From Actinoplanes sp. TFC3 (GTDB lineage: Bacteria > Actinomycetota > Actinomycetes > Mycobacteriales > Micromonosporaceae), in the NCBI RefSeq assembly GCF_001553785.1, contig NZ_LOJP01000001.1, positions 2,895,794-2,959,793 of the forward strand: a DNA stretch of 64,000 bases, given 5' to 3'. The notes under the pieces were generated by a model. It saw only the letters and a program-made list of their open reading frames with translations, made no database searches and was not told the DNA's origin. Shown one piece after another: positions 17,169-25,511 of the stretch (position 1 is its first letter; every line of letters begins with the position of its first letter). The position numbers and the translations under genes are program-made.

Positions 17169-17960
17169 ATGGAGAGTACAACCGAGCGGCGCGAGTCGAT
17201 CGTCTCCGCGTTGCGGGCTGAGGGGTTCCTGTCGATCGCCGATCTGACGCGGGCGTACGGCGTCTCGCACATGACGATCCGCCGGGACCTGCGCAGCCTT
17301 GAGCAGGACGGGCACGTCCGCCGGGTGTACGGGGGAGCCAGCTTGGCCGCGCCGACCTTGCGGGAGGCGGGACGGTGTGCCGGGCCGGATGTGGCCGGTC
17401 AGGTGGAGATCGGGCGGCGGGCGGCGGCGCTGGTCGGCGGCGCTGACACCATCGCCATCGACGCCGGCATCCTGGGCTACGAGCTGGCGCGGGCGCTACC
17501 GGAGAAGTTCTCCGGCACGGTGGTGACCCATTCCGTGCCGGTGATCCAGATGCTGATGAGCCGGCCCGGGCCACGGGTCGTGGGGCTGGGCGGCGAACTG
17601 TGCCCGAGCATCTCGGCCTTTGTCGGCGCGGGGACCGTGGCTGCCGCTCAGACCGTACGGGTGGGGCTGTTCTTCCTGTCCGTTGATGCCCTTGATCCGC
17701 GAGGGGCCTATGCTCAATCCGACGCCGAAGCCTCGGTGAAACGCGCCCTGCTCACGGTCGCCGCTCGCAGCGTCGTGCTGGCTTCCCACGGGTGTTTCAC
17801 CGACTCGGCCCCGCTGTTGCTCGGCCTGCTCGGGCGCATCGACACCCTGGTCACCGACGCCCGGCCGCCGAGCCGGATGGAACGGGCGCTGCACGCGGCC
17901 GGGGTGCGGGTGCTACTCGCCGGGGAGAACACCGCGGTACCGGCCGAGCGATCGGCATGA
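17169..17960 (+). CDS. DeoR family transcriptional regulator
   Basis: The 263-residue protein has a DeoR helix-turn-helix (RRESIVSALRAEGFLSIADL, then VSHMTIRRDLRSLEQDG, HVRRVYGGA) and a DeoR-C sugar-phosphate sensor domain (AIDAGILGYELARAL, then VTHSVPVI). Its effector is presumably a phosphorylated sugar. Its stop overlaps the ATG of a LacI regulator (ATGA). Two coupled regulators without metabolic genes in the same unit are unusual; targets may be the adjacent iol or other sugar loci. Confidence 0.88.
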   Translation: MESTTERRESIVSALRAEGFLSIADLTRAYGVSHMTIRRDLRSLEQDGHVRRVYGGASLAAPTLREAGRCAGPDVAGQVEIGRRAAALVGGADTIAIDAGILGYELARALPEKFSGTVVTHSVPVIQMLMSRPGPRVVGLGGELCPSISAFVGAGTVAAAQTVRVGLFFLSVDALDPRGAYAQSDAEASVKRALLTVAARSVVLASHGCFTDSAPLLLGLLGRIDTLVTDARPPSRMERALHAAGVRVLLAGENTAVPAERSA

Positions 17961-18967
17961 CCCGCCCGGTGCGACCGACCATGCGCGATGTGGCCGCGCG
18001 GGCCGGGGTGTCGCAGGCGTTGGTGTCGCTGGTGTTCCGCAACGCGCCCGGTGCCAGCCCGGCCACCCGCGAGCGGGTGTTCCGCACCGCCGAGGAGATC
18101 GGATACCGTCCCAACCTGGCCGCCCAGGTGCTGCGCCGGCACCGCAGCCGGCACATCGGGGTGCTGTTCACGATGCGCCAGCCCTTCGACGTGGACCTGG
18201 TCGAGGCGATCTACCCGGGCGCGCAACAGCGGGGCTATCACGTGGTGCTGGGAGCGCTGGGACCCGGACGCGACGAGCGGCACGCGGTGGAGGAGCTGCT
18301 GGCGTACCGGTGTGAGGCAATGATCCTGCTCGGGCCGGCGACCACGGCGGCGGAGCTGGCGGTGGCCGCGGAACGGGTACCGATCGTCGCCATCGGATGG
18401 CGTTCGTCCGGCGAGGGGGTGGACGTGGTGCGGGCGGCCGACGAGCGGGGTGCGCGGCTGGCCGTCGAGCACCTCGCCGGGCTGGGGCACCGCGACATCC
18501 TGCACGTGGACGGCGGGGATCGGACCGGGTCACAACATCGTCGGCGCGGGTATGAGCGGGCGATGCGGCGCAACGGGCTCGGGGACTTCGTGCGCGTACT
18601 GGGCGGCGATCACACGGAGGAATCGGGGGCTGCGGCCGTACGGCGGCTGATGGGGGAAAAGGTTTTGCCGACCGCCATTTTCACCAGCAACGACCGGTGC
18701 GCCCACGGGGTGCTCGACACGTTGATCCGGACCGGCTCGGCAGTGCCCGGCGACGTGGCGGTGGTGGGCTTCGACGACAGCGGCGTGGCCCAGCTGTCGT
18801 TCATCGACCTGACAACGGTACGCCAGGACGTCGCCGGCATGGCCGAAGCAGCCCTGGACGCCATCGTCGAACGGCTGGAACAGGGCCGCACCGGCACCCG
18901 CCGCATCGTGCTGGACCCTTCGCTGGTCATCCGCAGCACCACCGCGGCACCCAAGCCCTCCCGGTGA
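17957..18967 (+). CDS. LacI family transcriptional regulator
   Basis: The 336-residue protein has a LacI DNA-binding domain (TMRDVAARAGVSQALVSLVF, hinge ATRERVFRTAEEIGYRPN) and a periplasmic-binding-protein-like core (HIGVLFTMRQPFD, then AIFTSNDRCAHGVLDTL and DVAVVGFDDSGVAQ). The effector is unknown. The ATG at 17957 overlaps the deoR stop; an ATG at 17981 is a possible shorter start. About 220 nt follow without a recognised gene before the galactose-oxidase-like gene. Confidence 0.88.
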   Translation: MTRPVRPTMRDVAARAGVSQALVSLVFRNAPGASPATRERVFRTAEEIGYRPNLAAQVLRRHRSRHIGVLFTMRQPFDVDLVEAIYPGAQQRGYHVVLGALGPGRDERHAVEELLAYRCEAMILLGPATTAAELAVAAERVPIVAIGWRSSGEGVDVVRAADERGARLAVEHLAGLGHRDILHVDGGDRTGSQHRRRGYERAMRRNGLGDFVRVLGGDHTEESGAAAVRRLMGEKVLPTAIFTSNDRCAHGVLDTLIRTGSAVPGDVAVVGFDDSGVAQLSFIDLTTVRQDVAGMAEAALDAIVERLEQGRTGTRRIVLDPSLVIRSTTAAPKPSR

Positions 18968-19187
18968 GCACGCGCGCACGACGAGTGCGCGACCAGGTGT
19001 AGCCGTCCTATCCGTTCGGTCAGGGCTGTGTGCCGAATGGGGCGCCTTTCGACCGGGGCGTGCGACCGATAAGTCTTTTGCCGGCGGTTTACCATCACCG
19101 CATTGCCCATAGTAGACGGCCCATTCCCGTCGGTTTTCCGACAATGGGCCAGGGGTGTTGCCTTTCGTCGGCGAAAGGGATTCTTTC

Positions 19188-21193
19188 ATGACCGTACGAC
19201 GCCGCCTGTTCGATTCCATTGTCCTTTCGTCCGCTTTTCTGCTCATCGCCGGCGCGGCCTCAGCCACCGGCCCCGCAGAAGCCACCCGGCGCGTGGAAGC
19301 CACCGAGCACCATCATCAGCACGTCCACGTCCACGTCCACGAGCACGGACCTGAGAGCGAGGACGAGGACAGCGCCGAACACCGGGCCCAGGACCTGGCC
19401 GGGACGCCGATGCGCACCATCGAGCAGCAGACGGCCGCCAACGCGGCGCGGATCCAGCGCTCGACCGGGCTGCGGCCGGGAACGCCTCGGACGACGTTCG
19501 CGGCGCCCGGCGATCCGGGGCTGTCGGGCTCGTGGAGCGCCATTTGCGGTTGACAGTACCCTCAAGCGCGTCGATCTGATGGGGTCGAACATCTTCTGCG
19601 CGGGCTTTGCGCAGCTGAGCGACGGCCGGATCCTGGTGGCCGGCGGAAATGCCGGCGCGGCCCTCGACGGCACCGTGCAAACCCGCATCTTCGACTGGCG
19701 CACCGAAACCTGGACCCGCGGCAAGGACATGGCCGCCCCGCGCTGGTACCCCTCCGTGGCGCAGACCGCGAACGGCGAGGAAGTGATCATCGGCGGTGGA
19801 CCGGCTACGGCCGAGGTGTACCAGACGAACGGCGCGATCCGGGCGCTGACCAGCTTCACCAAGGCGGGCGGGCGGTTGTACCCGTTCCTGGGTTCGCGGC
19901 CGGACACCCAGCTCGGCCTGTTCGGCCCGTACACCACCGGATACACGATCAACACCGCGGGAAACGGGGCGATCACTGCGACCATCACCCGCGATGCCAT
20001 CCACCGGGACTACGGGAGCTTTGCCACGTACGACATCGGGAAATCTCTTGTCGCCGGCGGCGGATCGGTCACCGAAGGCGGCGCGGCGAGCGTGCCCACC
20101 AAGACCGGCACGGTCATCAGCAGCGGGGCGGGGCCGACCGCCACCGTGGCGGCTACCGGATCGATGTCGGCCGGGCGGCGGCAGTTCAACGCGACGCTGC
20201 TCGCCGACGGCTCGGTGCTGGCGACCGGCGGTATGACCAGCGCGGCGTCCTCGGATTTGGTCGATCTGGACCACCCGATGACCGCTGCGGAACGCTGGGA
20301 TCCGGCCACCGGCGCCTGGACCGTGCTGGCCAGCGCGAGCCGCATCCGGCAGTACCACTCGACGGCCTCGCTGCTGCCCGACGGCCGGGTGATGACCGGT
20401 GGCGGCGGGATCTGCGGCATCTGCATGACAGCGGGCTATCTGGAGAAGAACGTCGAGTACTTCACGCCGCCGTACCTGTACAAGAAGGACGGCAGCGGCG
20501 AACTCGCCGCCCGGCCGGTCATCGGCACGGCCCCGGCCAGCATCGGTATCGGCGCCACTGTCACCGTGTCCACCGCCCAAGCGGCGAGCATCAAGAAGGT
20601 CGCGCTCGCCGGGCTCAGCGACGTGACGCACAGCGTGAATCAGGGGCAGCGGTACGTACCCGTTGCGCTTCACCACGGCCGGCACCACGCTGACCGTGAC
20701 CGGCCCGCCCAACGGCGGCGTGGCCCCGCCCGGCTATTACCTGCTGTTCGTCATTGCCGCCGCCGGTGTGCCGTCGGTCGCCAAGATCGTGCAGGTGGGC
20801 AAGGGTCCCAACCCGCTGATGAGCCCGGTCAGCACGACGGGCAGCCACTGCATCGACATGCCGTCGTCCGCGATCGCCATCAAGACCTTCGTGCAGAGCT
20901 ACACCTGCAACGGCAGCAAGGCGCAGGCGCCGACCCGGCTGCCGGATGACCGGTCACTGCGGGTGATGGGCAACTGCGTGGACGTACCGTCGAGCAGGTT
21001 CACGTCCGGGCAGGCGATCTGGACCTACACGTGCAACAAGACCGGCGCCCAGCTGTGGCAGTTCGGCACCGATGCCACGATCCGGCCGGCCGGCAGCACG
21101 GCCCTGTGCCTGGCCGCCGCGTCCTCGGCGAACAAGGCGGCCAACGTGATCGCCACCTGCAACGGCATCGCGCTGCAGAAATGGAAGTGGTGA
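19188..21193 (+). pseudogene. Secreted galactose oxidase/glyoxal oxidase-like protein with C-terminal ricin-B domain, two frameshifts
   Basis: Three frames must be joined. Frame one (from 19188) gives a signal peptide and a His-rich stretch (HHHQHVHVHVHEHG) and ends near 19553. Frame two gives the kelch oxidase core. Frame three (from about 20660) gives the end of the oxidase plus ricin-B repeats. An extra base near 19540 and one in a CCC run at 20659-20661 explain the shifts. The copper/radical site appears complete: Cys in NIFCAG, Tyr in APRWYPS, Tyr-His in RQYHSTAS, His in VTHSVNQGQR. The segment after the first shift may also lack about 40 residues. Sequencing errors are an alternative to real decay, given the intact active site. 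Confidence 0.75.
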
Positions 21194-21200
21194 GCGAGGC

Positions 21201-21515
21201 TCAGTGGCTGGCCTTGAGCCCGATCACCCCGCCGATGATCAGCACCAGGAACAGCACCTTCGACGCTGAGATGGACTCGGTGCCGGTCGCCATCGCGTAC
21301 GTGACGGTGAGGACGGCACCGATGCCCACCCAGACCGCGTAGGCCGTGCCGACGGGCAGCGCGCGCATGGCGTAGGCCAGACCGGCCATGCTCGCCAGGA
21401 TGGCGGTGAAGAAGATCAGCGACGGGGTGAGCCGGGTGAAGCCCTGCGCCTTGCCCAGGGCGGTGGCCCATACGGCTTCCAGCACGCCCGACAGCACGAG
21501 AACGAACCACGACAT
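21201..21515 (-). CDS. SMR family transporter, guanidinium exporter (Gdx/SugE type)
   Basis: The 104-residue protein has four membrane helices, the essential Glu in helix 1 (SGVLEAVWATALGKAQGF), GTAYAVWVGIGAV in helix 3 and LIIGGVIGLKASH at the end. This pattern fits the Gdx (SugE) branch that exports guanidinium with proton exchange. A guanidine-III riboswitch directly upstream makes the substrate assignment strong. Confidence 0.9.
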   Translation of the reverse strand: MSWFVLVLSGVLEAVWATALGKAQGFTRLTPSLIFFTAILASMAGLAYAMRALPVGTAYAVWVGIGAVLTVTYAMATGTESISASKVLFLVLIIGGVIGLKASH

Positions 21516-21528
21516 GACAGTCTCCCGC

Positions 21529-21569
21529 GTGCCGTCTTGTCGCTGACCGGGTACGGCACCCTCGTCCGG
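21529..21569 (-). ncRNA. Guanidine-III (ykkC-III) riboswitch
   Basis: Read on the minus strand, the leader contains CCGGACGAGG, then GTGCCGTACCCGGTCAG, then GACAAGACGGCAC, the conserved core of the pseudoknotted guanidine-III class known mainly from actinobacteria. The class ends in a strand that pairs back with the GUGCCGU segment. The Shine-Dalgarno GGGAG follows the last conserved bases within a few nucleotides, so ligand-stabilised folding can control access of the ribosome. The downstream gene is a Gdx-type exporter, the classic target. The match is from memory of the consensus. Confidence 0.88.
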
Positions 21570-21627
21570 GAGCCATCACTGGCTCTGCTACCAAGGTCGC
21601 ACACGCCACCCGGTTACACAACGTTGC

Positions 21628-22773
21628 TCAGCTCACCACGCGGGCCGGGGTGCGCAGGATGCGAGCCGAGCCGGCCACCGCCGCCGCGAGCAGGACCGGG
21701 ACAGCCAGCGCCCCCGGCAGCCCGACCGGCCCGCTGGCCAGCCCGATCAGCAGCGGACCGGCCAGGAACCCGGCGTAGCCCAGCCCCACCACACGAGCCA
21801 ACGCCCGCCCCTCCTGCCCCGGGTTGCGATCCCCGGCCACGGAGAAGACCTGCGGCGCGATGCAGGACAACCCCAGCCCGAAGCAGCCCCACCCGATCGC
21901 CGCCGCCCACGGCTCGCCGACCAGCAAAGCCCCGCCCAGCCCCACGGTTGCGAGCAGCCCGCTGGCCTGCACCACCCGTACCGCACCCCAGCGCGCCACG
22001 AACCGGTCCCCCACCAGCCGGCCCGCCGTCATCGCACCCGCGAACGCCGCGTAGCCCACCGCTGCCGTTCCCGCACCCGCGTGCAGGTTGTCGCGCAGAT
22101 ACACAGCACTCCAGTCGGCGGCCGCGCCCTCACCCACCAGCACACAGAACGCCAGCAACCCGAGCGCCACCACCCCGCGCAACGGCCCGGCCGGCGTTTC
22201 CGTTACCTCCAGCGCCGGTTGCGAGGGTGCACTGTGGATCGTGTGCAGGGCGACGGCCGCCACGAGCACCACCGTCGCACCGACGCACAGGAACGTGACG
22301 CGGGCACTGACCGCAGCAGAGGCGAACAACCCGCCGATCGCCGCACCCAGCAGACCGCCGATGCTGTAGACCGCGTGGAACGACGAGATGATCGGCCGCC
22401 CCCACGCCCGTTGCACCACCAGAGCCTCGGCGTTCATCGCGATGTTCAGCATCCCGTGCCCCACCCCGAAGACGAACAGGGCCAGAGCCAGAGCGAGCAT
22501 TCCGGGTACGTACGCAGTGGGCACCAGCAGCACACCCTCGGCCAGCGCCGCCGGTAGCAGCACCGCCCGCGCTCCGAACCGGTCGACAAGCCGCCCGGAC
22601 AGCTGCATCCCGGTGATCGCTCCGGCCGCGAGCCCGAGCAGCGCGATGCTCAGGGCACGGTCGCTGAGCCCCAGGTCGTGCTTGACAGCCGGCACCCGCG
22701 CGGTCCACGCCCCGAGCACCGCGCCGAACAGCAGAAAAATGACAGAGGTCGCCACCCGCCAGCGCATGTTCAT
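21628..22773 (-). CDS. MFS transporter (12 TM)
   Basis: The 381-residue protein has twelve hydrophobic segments and an MFS loop between helices 2 and 3 (GMQLSGRLVDRFGAR). The N-terminal half has LGAWTARVPAVKHDLGLSD, a pattern of the YbjJ/FucP-like group. The substrate is unknown. ATG at 22773, with a second ATG two codons later. Divergent from the DUF1918 gene, with about 70 nt between. Confidence 0.82.
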   Translation of the reverse strand: MNMRWRVATSVIFLLFGAVLGAWTARVPAVKHDLGLSDRALSIALLGLAAGAITGMQLSGRLVDRFGARAVLLPAALAEGVLLVPTAYVPGMLALALALFVFGVGHGMLNIAMNAEALVVQRAWGRPIISSFHAVYSIGGLLGAAIGGLFASAAVSARVTFLCVGATVVLVAAVALHTIHSAPSQPALEVTETPAGPLRGVVALGLLAFCVLVGEGAAADWSAVYLRDNLHAGAGTAAVGYAAFAGAMTAGRLVGDRFVARWGAVRVVQASGLLATVGLGGALLVGEPWAAAIGWGCFGLGLSCIAPQVFSVAGDRNPGQEGRALARVVGLGYAGFLAGPLLIGLASGPVGLPGALAVPVLLAAAVAGSARILRTPARVVS

Positions 22774-22844
22774 CGAAATGAATGTAACCCCTGTCGATCA
22801 AAGTGGTGCAGGGGTGAGGATAGGCGGGTCGTCAGGAGGTTGCC

Positions 22845-23033
22845 ATGAGGGCACGCATCGGGGACCGGGTCGTCATTGAGGGCACGCACACCGGTTATCG
22901 CCGGCGCGTCGGGGTCATCACGCAGATCGAGCACCCCGACGGCGCCCCGCCGTACGAGGTGACCTGGGCTGACTCGGACCGCAAAACGCTGATCTTCCCG
23001 GGCGCCGAGGCCCACATCGAATCCCGGGACTGA
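22845..23033 (+). CDS. DUF1918 domain protein (62 aa)
   Basis: A short SH3-like barrel protein matching DUF1918: MRARIGDRVVIEG, GVITQIEHPDGAPPYEVTWA, FPGAEAHIE. Such proteins are widespread in actinobacteria and of unknown function; the fold resembles small nucleic-acid-binding barrels. A GGAGG motif lies 6 nt before the ATG. Confidence 0.85.
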   Translation: MRARIGDRVVIEGTHTGYRRRVGVITQIEHPDGAPPYEVTWADSDRKTLIFPGAEAHIESRD

Positions 23034-23080
23034 GGACGCTTCGACCGCCACCGTGGACGAGCTGCGGTGAAGCACACCGC

Positions 23081-23542
23081 TCACCAGGCGGTGTTCGCGG
23101 CATCCAGGGTGGCTTCGATGGTGGCGGCCAGGCGGACCACGTCGATCTGGTCCTGCTGGAATTCCAGGGCCACCACGTCGTACGGGTCGACGAAGTGGAC
23201 CGTGTCCTGCGCGTCGGCGGCAACCAGCACGTAGCGGTAGCCGCGGGGGGCGTTGGTGTCCTCGCGGATCTGCCAGATCGCGTTGCGGCGCACGGCTTGC
23301 AGGCGGGCGACGAACGAGACGAGGTCGTTGTGCAGGGTGAACCAGTCCTCGTCCTCGAACTCGTCCAGCGGCAGCTCGTCGACGTACTGCTGCAAGTAGG
23401 GGATCACCGTGGCCGGGTCGCGTTCGGCATCACCGAAGGGCGCGTGGGTGACCTCGACGACCGAGTCGTAGTTGTTGCGGTGCTCCTCGCTCCAGGTGGC
23501 GAGGGTTTCCCGGGCAGCATCGAGACGGTCGGGGTCAGTCAC
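23081..23542 (-). CDS. Presumed immunity protein of the adjacent nuclease
   Basis: An acidic 153-residue cytoplasmic protein (PLDEFEDEDWFTLHNDLVSF, DTVHFVDPYDVVALEFQQDQ) without recognised domain. It follows the PD-(D/E)XK nuclease gene by 11 nt on the same strand, the usual place and size of an immunity gene in a polymorphic-toxin cassette. High acidity also fits inhibition of a nucleic-acid-binding toxin. Role inferred from context. GTG start. Confidence 0.5.
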   Translation of the reverse strand: MTDPDRLDAARETLATWSEEHRNNYDSVVEVTHAPFGDAERDPATVIPYLQQYVDELPLDEFEDEDWFTLHNDLVSFVARLQAVRRNAIWQIREDTNAPRGYRYVLVAADAQDTVHFVDPYDVVALEFQQDQIDVVRLAATIEATLDAANTAW

Positions 23543-23553
23543 GGGCTCACTTC

Positions 23554-24225
23554 CTACTGGTGCTCGACGAAGATGATACCGGCCTCGCCGAGCCGTTTAC
23601 GCAGCGCCGGACTCGGGCCGGCCTGCAGGAACACCCAGCGCGGGTCGTACCCCGGATCCTGCCTGCGCCGTTGCACGTCCTTGTTGATCTCCTCGTGCAT
23701 GCGGCTGTCGAGCGGCACCCCGTCGCTGGGCACCGCCTGTTTCTGACCGCTGGGCAGCGTCACGGTCTTCCAGTCCTTGTAGTGCTTGACCTCGACCGCC
23801 AGGGTGCGCCCGTTGCCCAGGTCCACCGGTACGTCGACGTTGCGGCCGCCGGGGCCGGTGACCGGGAACTGCGGGTCGTCGGTGGGGGTCACCGGGAAGT
23901 TGCGCTGCGGGCCGCCGTCGTACATCTCGCGGGCGTAGTCCTCGCCGATCCGGCCGCGGCTGGGCCCCGCGCGGGCGTTGCGGACCTGGGCCAGGGTTTG
24001 CGAGGCGCGGCCCGGTGGCAGGGCGCGCTGGGGGCTTGCCGGGGTGGATCCGGAGCGTGGGTTGCCCCCGCCGCCGGGGCGGTTGGCCTGCAGCGCGCTG
24101 GCGGCCATCTCGTGCACGTCGCCGACGCTGCTCGCCGGATGCACGGAGCGTCCCCCGCCGCGCTGATGGGGTGCCGGGCCGCCGCCGTCCTCGGAATGCC
24201 CGTGGCTGTGGGGTGTGCGCGGCAT
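23554..24225 (-). CDS. Putative toxin with C-terminal PD-(D/E)XK-like nuclease domain
   Basis: The 223-residue protein has a low-complexity Gly/Pro/His-rich N-terminus (about 1-85) and a compact C-terminal domain. The latter shows GRIGEDYAREMYDGG (Glu), then VDVPVDLGNG (Asp) and TLAVEVKHYKDW, i.e. the E...D-Xn-EXK pattern of restriction-endonuclease-fold nucleases. The architecture (disordered head, small nuclease tail, next gene a likely antidote) matches secreted polymorphic toxins. There is no signal peptide; delivery with the WXG-like protein encoded just upstream is inferred. Confidence 0.6.
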   Translation of the reverse strand: MPRTPHSHGHSEDGGGPAPHQRGGGRSVHPASSVGDVHEMAASALQANRPGGGGNPRSGSTPASPQRALPPGRASQTLAQVRNARAGPSRGRIGEDYAREMYDGGPQRNFPVTPTDDPQFPVTGPGGRNVDVPVDLGNGRTLAVEVKHYKDWKTVTLPSGQKQAVPSDGVPLDSRMHEEINKDVQRRRQDPGYDPRWVFLQAGPSPALRKRLGEAGIIFVEHQ

Positions 24226-24234
24226 GACGACCCC

Positions 24235-24936
24235 TCAGCCGTTCAGCAGCCGGGTGAGGTTCTGCAGGCTGGTGATCAGCGCGGTGGTGTAGGTCAGGAT
24301 CCGCGCGGACCATTTGACCACCGCCGCCACGATCTGCTCGGCGATCACCGGGATCGTCACCACGAAGATCGCCTCGGCGGCCCACACGATGACCCGGGCG
24401 ACCAGGTCGGCGATGAGGTCGCGGACCAGCCCCCGGGTGAACTCGACAAGGTTGCCCGCGGCCATGGTGGCGCTGGCCAGGGCCGCCGCCGCGCTGGCCA
24501 GACCGCTGATGCCGTCGGCGTTGCCGACCGCCATGCCCCCGTATGCCTCGGCACCCGCCCCGGCCCAGTCACCCAGGTCGGACGCGACGGCCCCGGCCAG
24601 GTCGGTGGCGAGGTTCTCCAGGGCGTCGGCCATGTTGCCCCACGTCTCGGCGTGCTGGCGGACCCGGTCGGGCATGCCCGCGAGCTTGTCGAGCATCTCG
24701 CGCAGCGGGTCGAAATACTCCATCGCCCAGCCGAGCCCGTTGGACAGCAACGCGCTGAACGGGTCGAGCGCCGACGCCGCCAGGTCGACCCCGAGCGACC
24801 CGCCGGCCAGGGCCTGGCCGACCCAGCTACCGCTGTCGATCGCCTGATAGAGCCCCTGCATGTTGTCGGCGATGGACGACCCGGTCCAGGCGTGGCGGGT
24901 GGAGACCTCATCGGCCACCAGCGAGTGGTCGCTCAC
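24235..24936 (-). CDS. WXG100/LXG-like type VII secretion-associated protein
   Basis: The 233-residue protein is rich in Ala and helical throughout. It resembles the long WXG-like N-terminal domains of actinobacterial toxins: VSTRHAWTGSSIADNMQGLY, DPLREMLDKLAGMPDRVRQH, ETWGNMADALENLATDLAG (a helical pair around a W-x-x-x-A/G turn), and a hydrophobic C-terminal stretch (ARVIVWAAEAIFVVTIPVIA). GTG start overlapping the preceding stop (GTGA). It probably acts as secretion carrier or partner for the nuclease protein. Confidence 0.6.
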   Translation of the reverse strand: MSDHSLVADEVSTRHAWTGSSIADNMQGLYQAIDSGSWVGQALAGGSLGVDLAASALDPFSALLSNGLGWAMEYFDPLREMLDKLAGMPDRVRQHAETWGNMADALENLATDLAGAVASDLGDWAGAGAEAYGGMAVGNADGISGLASAAAALASATMAAGNLVEFTRGLVRDLIADLVARVIVWAAEAIFVVTIPVIAEQIVAAVVKWSARILTYTTALITSLQNLTRLLNG

Positions 24937-25244
24937 AAGCCCCCCGCCTTGTGCACATTCTCGGCGGCGGCAGAATCGGTCAGCTCATAGTCCGCCGCGG
25001 TCGCGCGCAAGGCTTCGGCGAGCAAGGACAAGTTTTCTTCCGCGTACGAGACCAGCTCGTCCTGCCGCCGGTGGCGCCCCTCGAGAATGTCGGAGATCCA
25101 GCCACAGAGCAGCCCGTAAGCCGCGGCGTCGCCGGTGATGCAGGCGCTGGCCCCCTTGACGGCCCCGAACTGACCTCGCAACCCATCAAGTCGCGCCGCG
25201 TGGGAACGCAGCTGACTCGCATCGACAGTAAACCCGTCGGCCAT
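24933..25244 (-). CDS. EspC-like (ESX-associated) small helical protein
   Basis: The 103-residue protein has the pattern of the ESX-1 secretion-associated protein EspC family (FTVDASQLRSHAARLDGL, then LCGWISDILEG, ending ADYELTDSAAAENVHKAG with a tyrosine-rich helix end). Such proteins are co-secreted partners of WXG-type proteins. First gene of a four-gene minus-strand cassette leading to nuclease and presumed immunity gene; overlap GTGA with the next. Confidence 0.65.
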   Translation of the reverse strand: MADGFTVDASQLRSHAARLDGLRGQFGAVKGASACITGDAAAYGLLCGWISDILEGRHRRQDELVSYAEENLSLLAEALRATAADYELTDSAAAENVHKAGGL

Positions 25245-25304
25245 CGCCGGAGCCTAGCAACGAACCCGATTCCCGTGGGGGCACCCACCCTTGCCCCAAC
25301 GGCG

Positions 25305-25484
25305 CTACTTGGTGGCCTGGGCGCGGCGGTCCTGGCGTTCATGCTGCTCGCCGGTTTGCAGGTCGGTGGCGGCCTGGGCCTGTTCCGGCGGCTGCGGGAC
25401 CTGGCTCATCTCGTCGGCATCGGCCGAGCCGGGCCCGTCCTCGGTGACGAACTCGGCGTACTGCTCAGGGTTGACGTCGCTCAT
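25305..25484 (-). CDS. Small acidic hydrophilic protein (59 aa)
   Basis: ATG at 25484 to TAG at 25305 encodes MSDVNPEQYAEFVTEDGPG, then a Gln/Ala/Glu-rich disordered tail ending RRAQATK. It follows the ferredoxin reductase gene by 27 nt on the same strand and may be co-transcribed. No family recognised. The frame lies in a space otherwise without a gene and has coding-like codon use. Confidence 0.5.
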   Translation of the reverse strand: MSDVNPEQYAEFVTEDGPGSADADEMSQVPQPPEQAQAATDLQTGEQHERQDRRAQATK

Positions 25485-25511
25485 GGTGTCAAGATTCCCC
25501 AGCTGAGGGGA

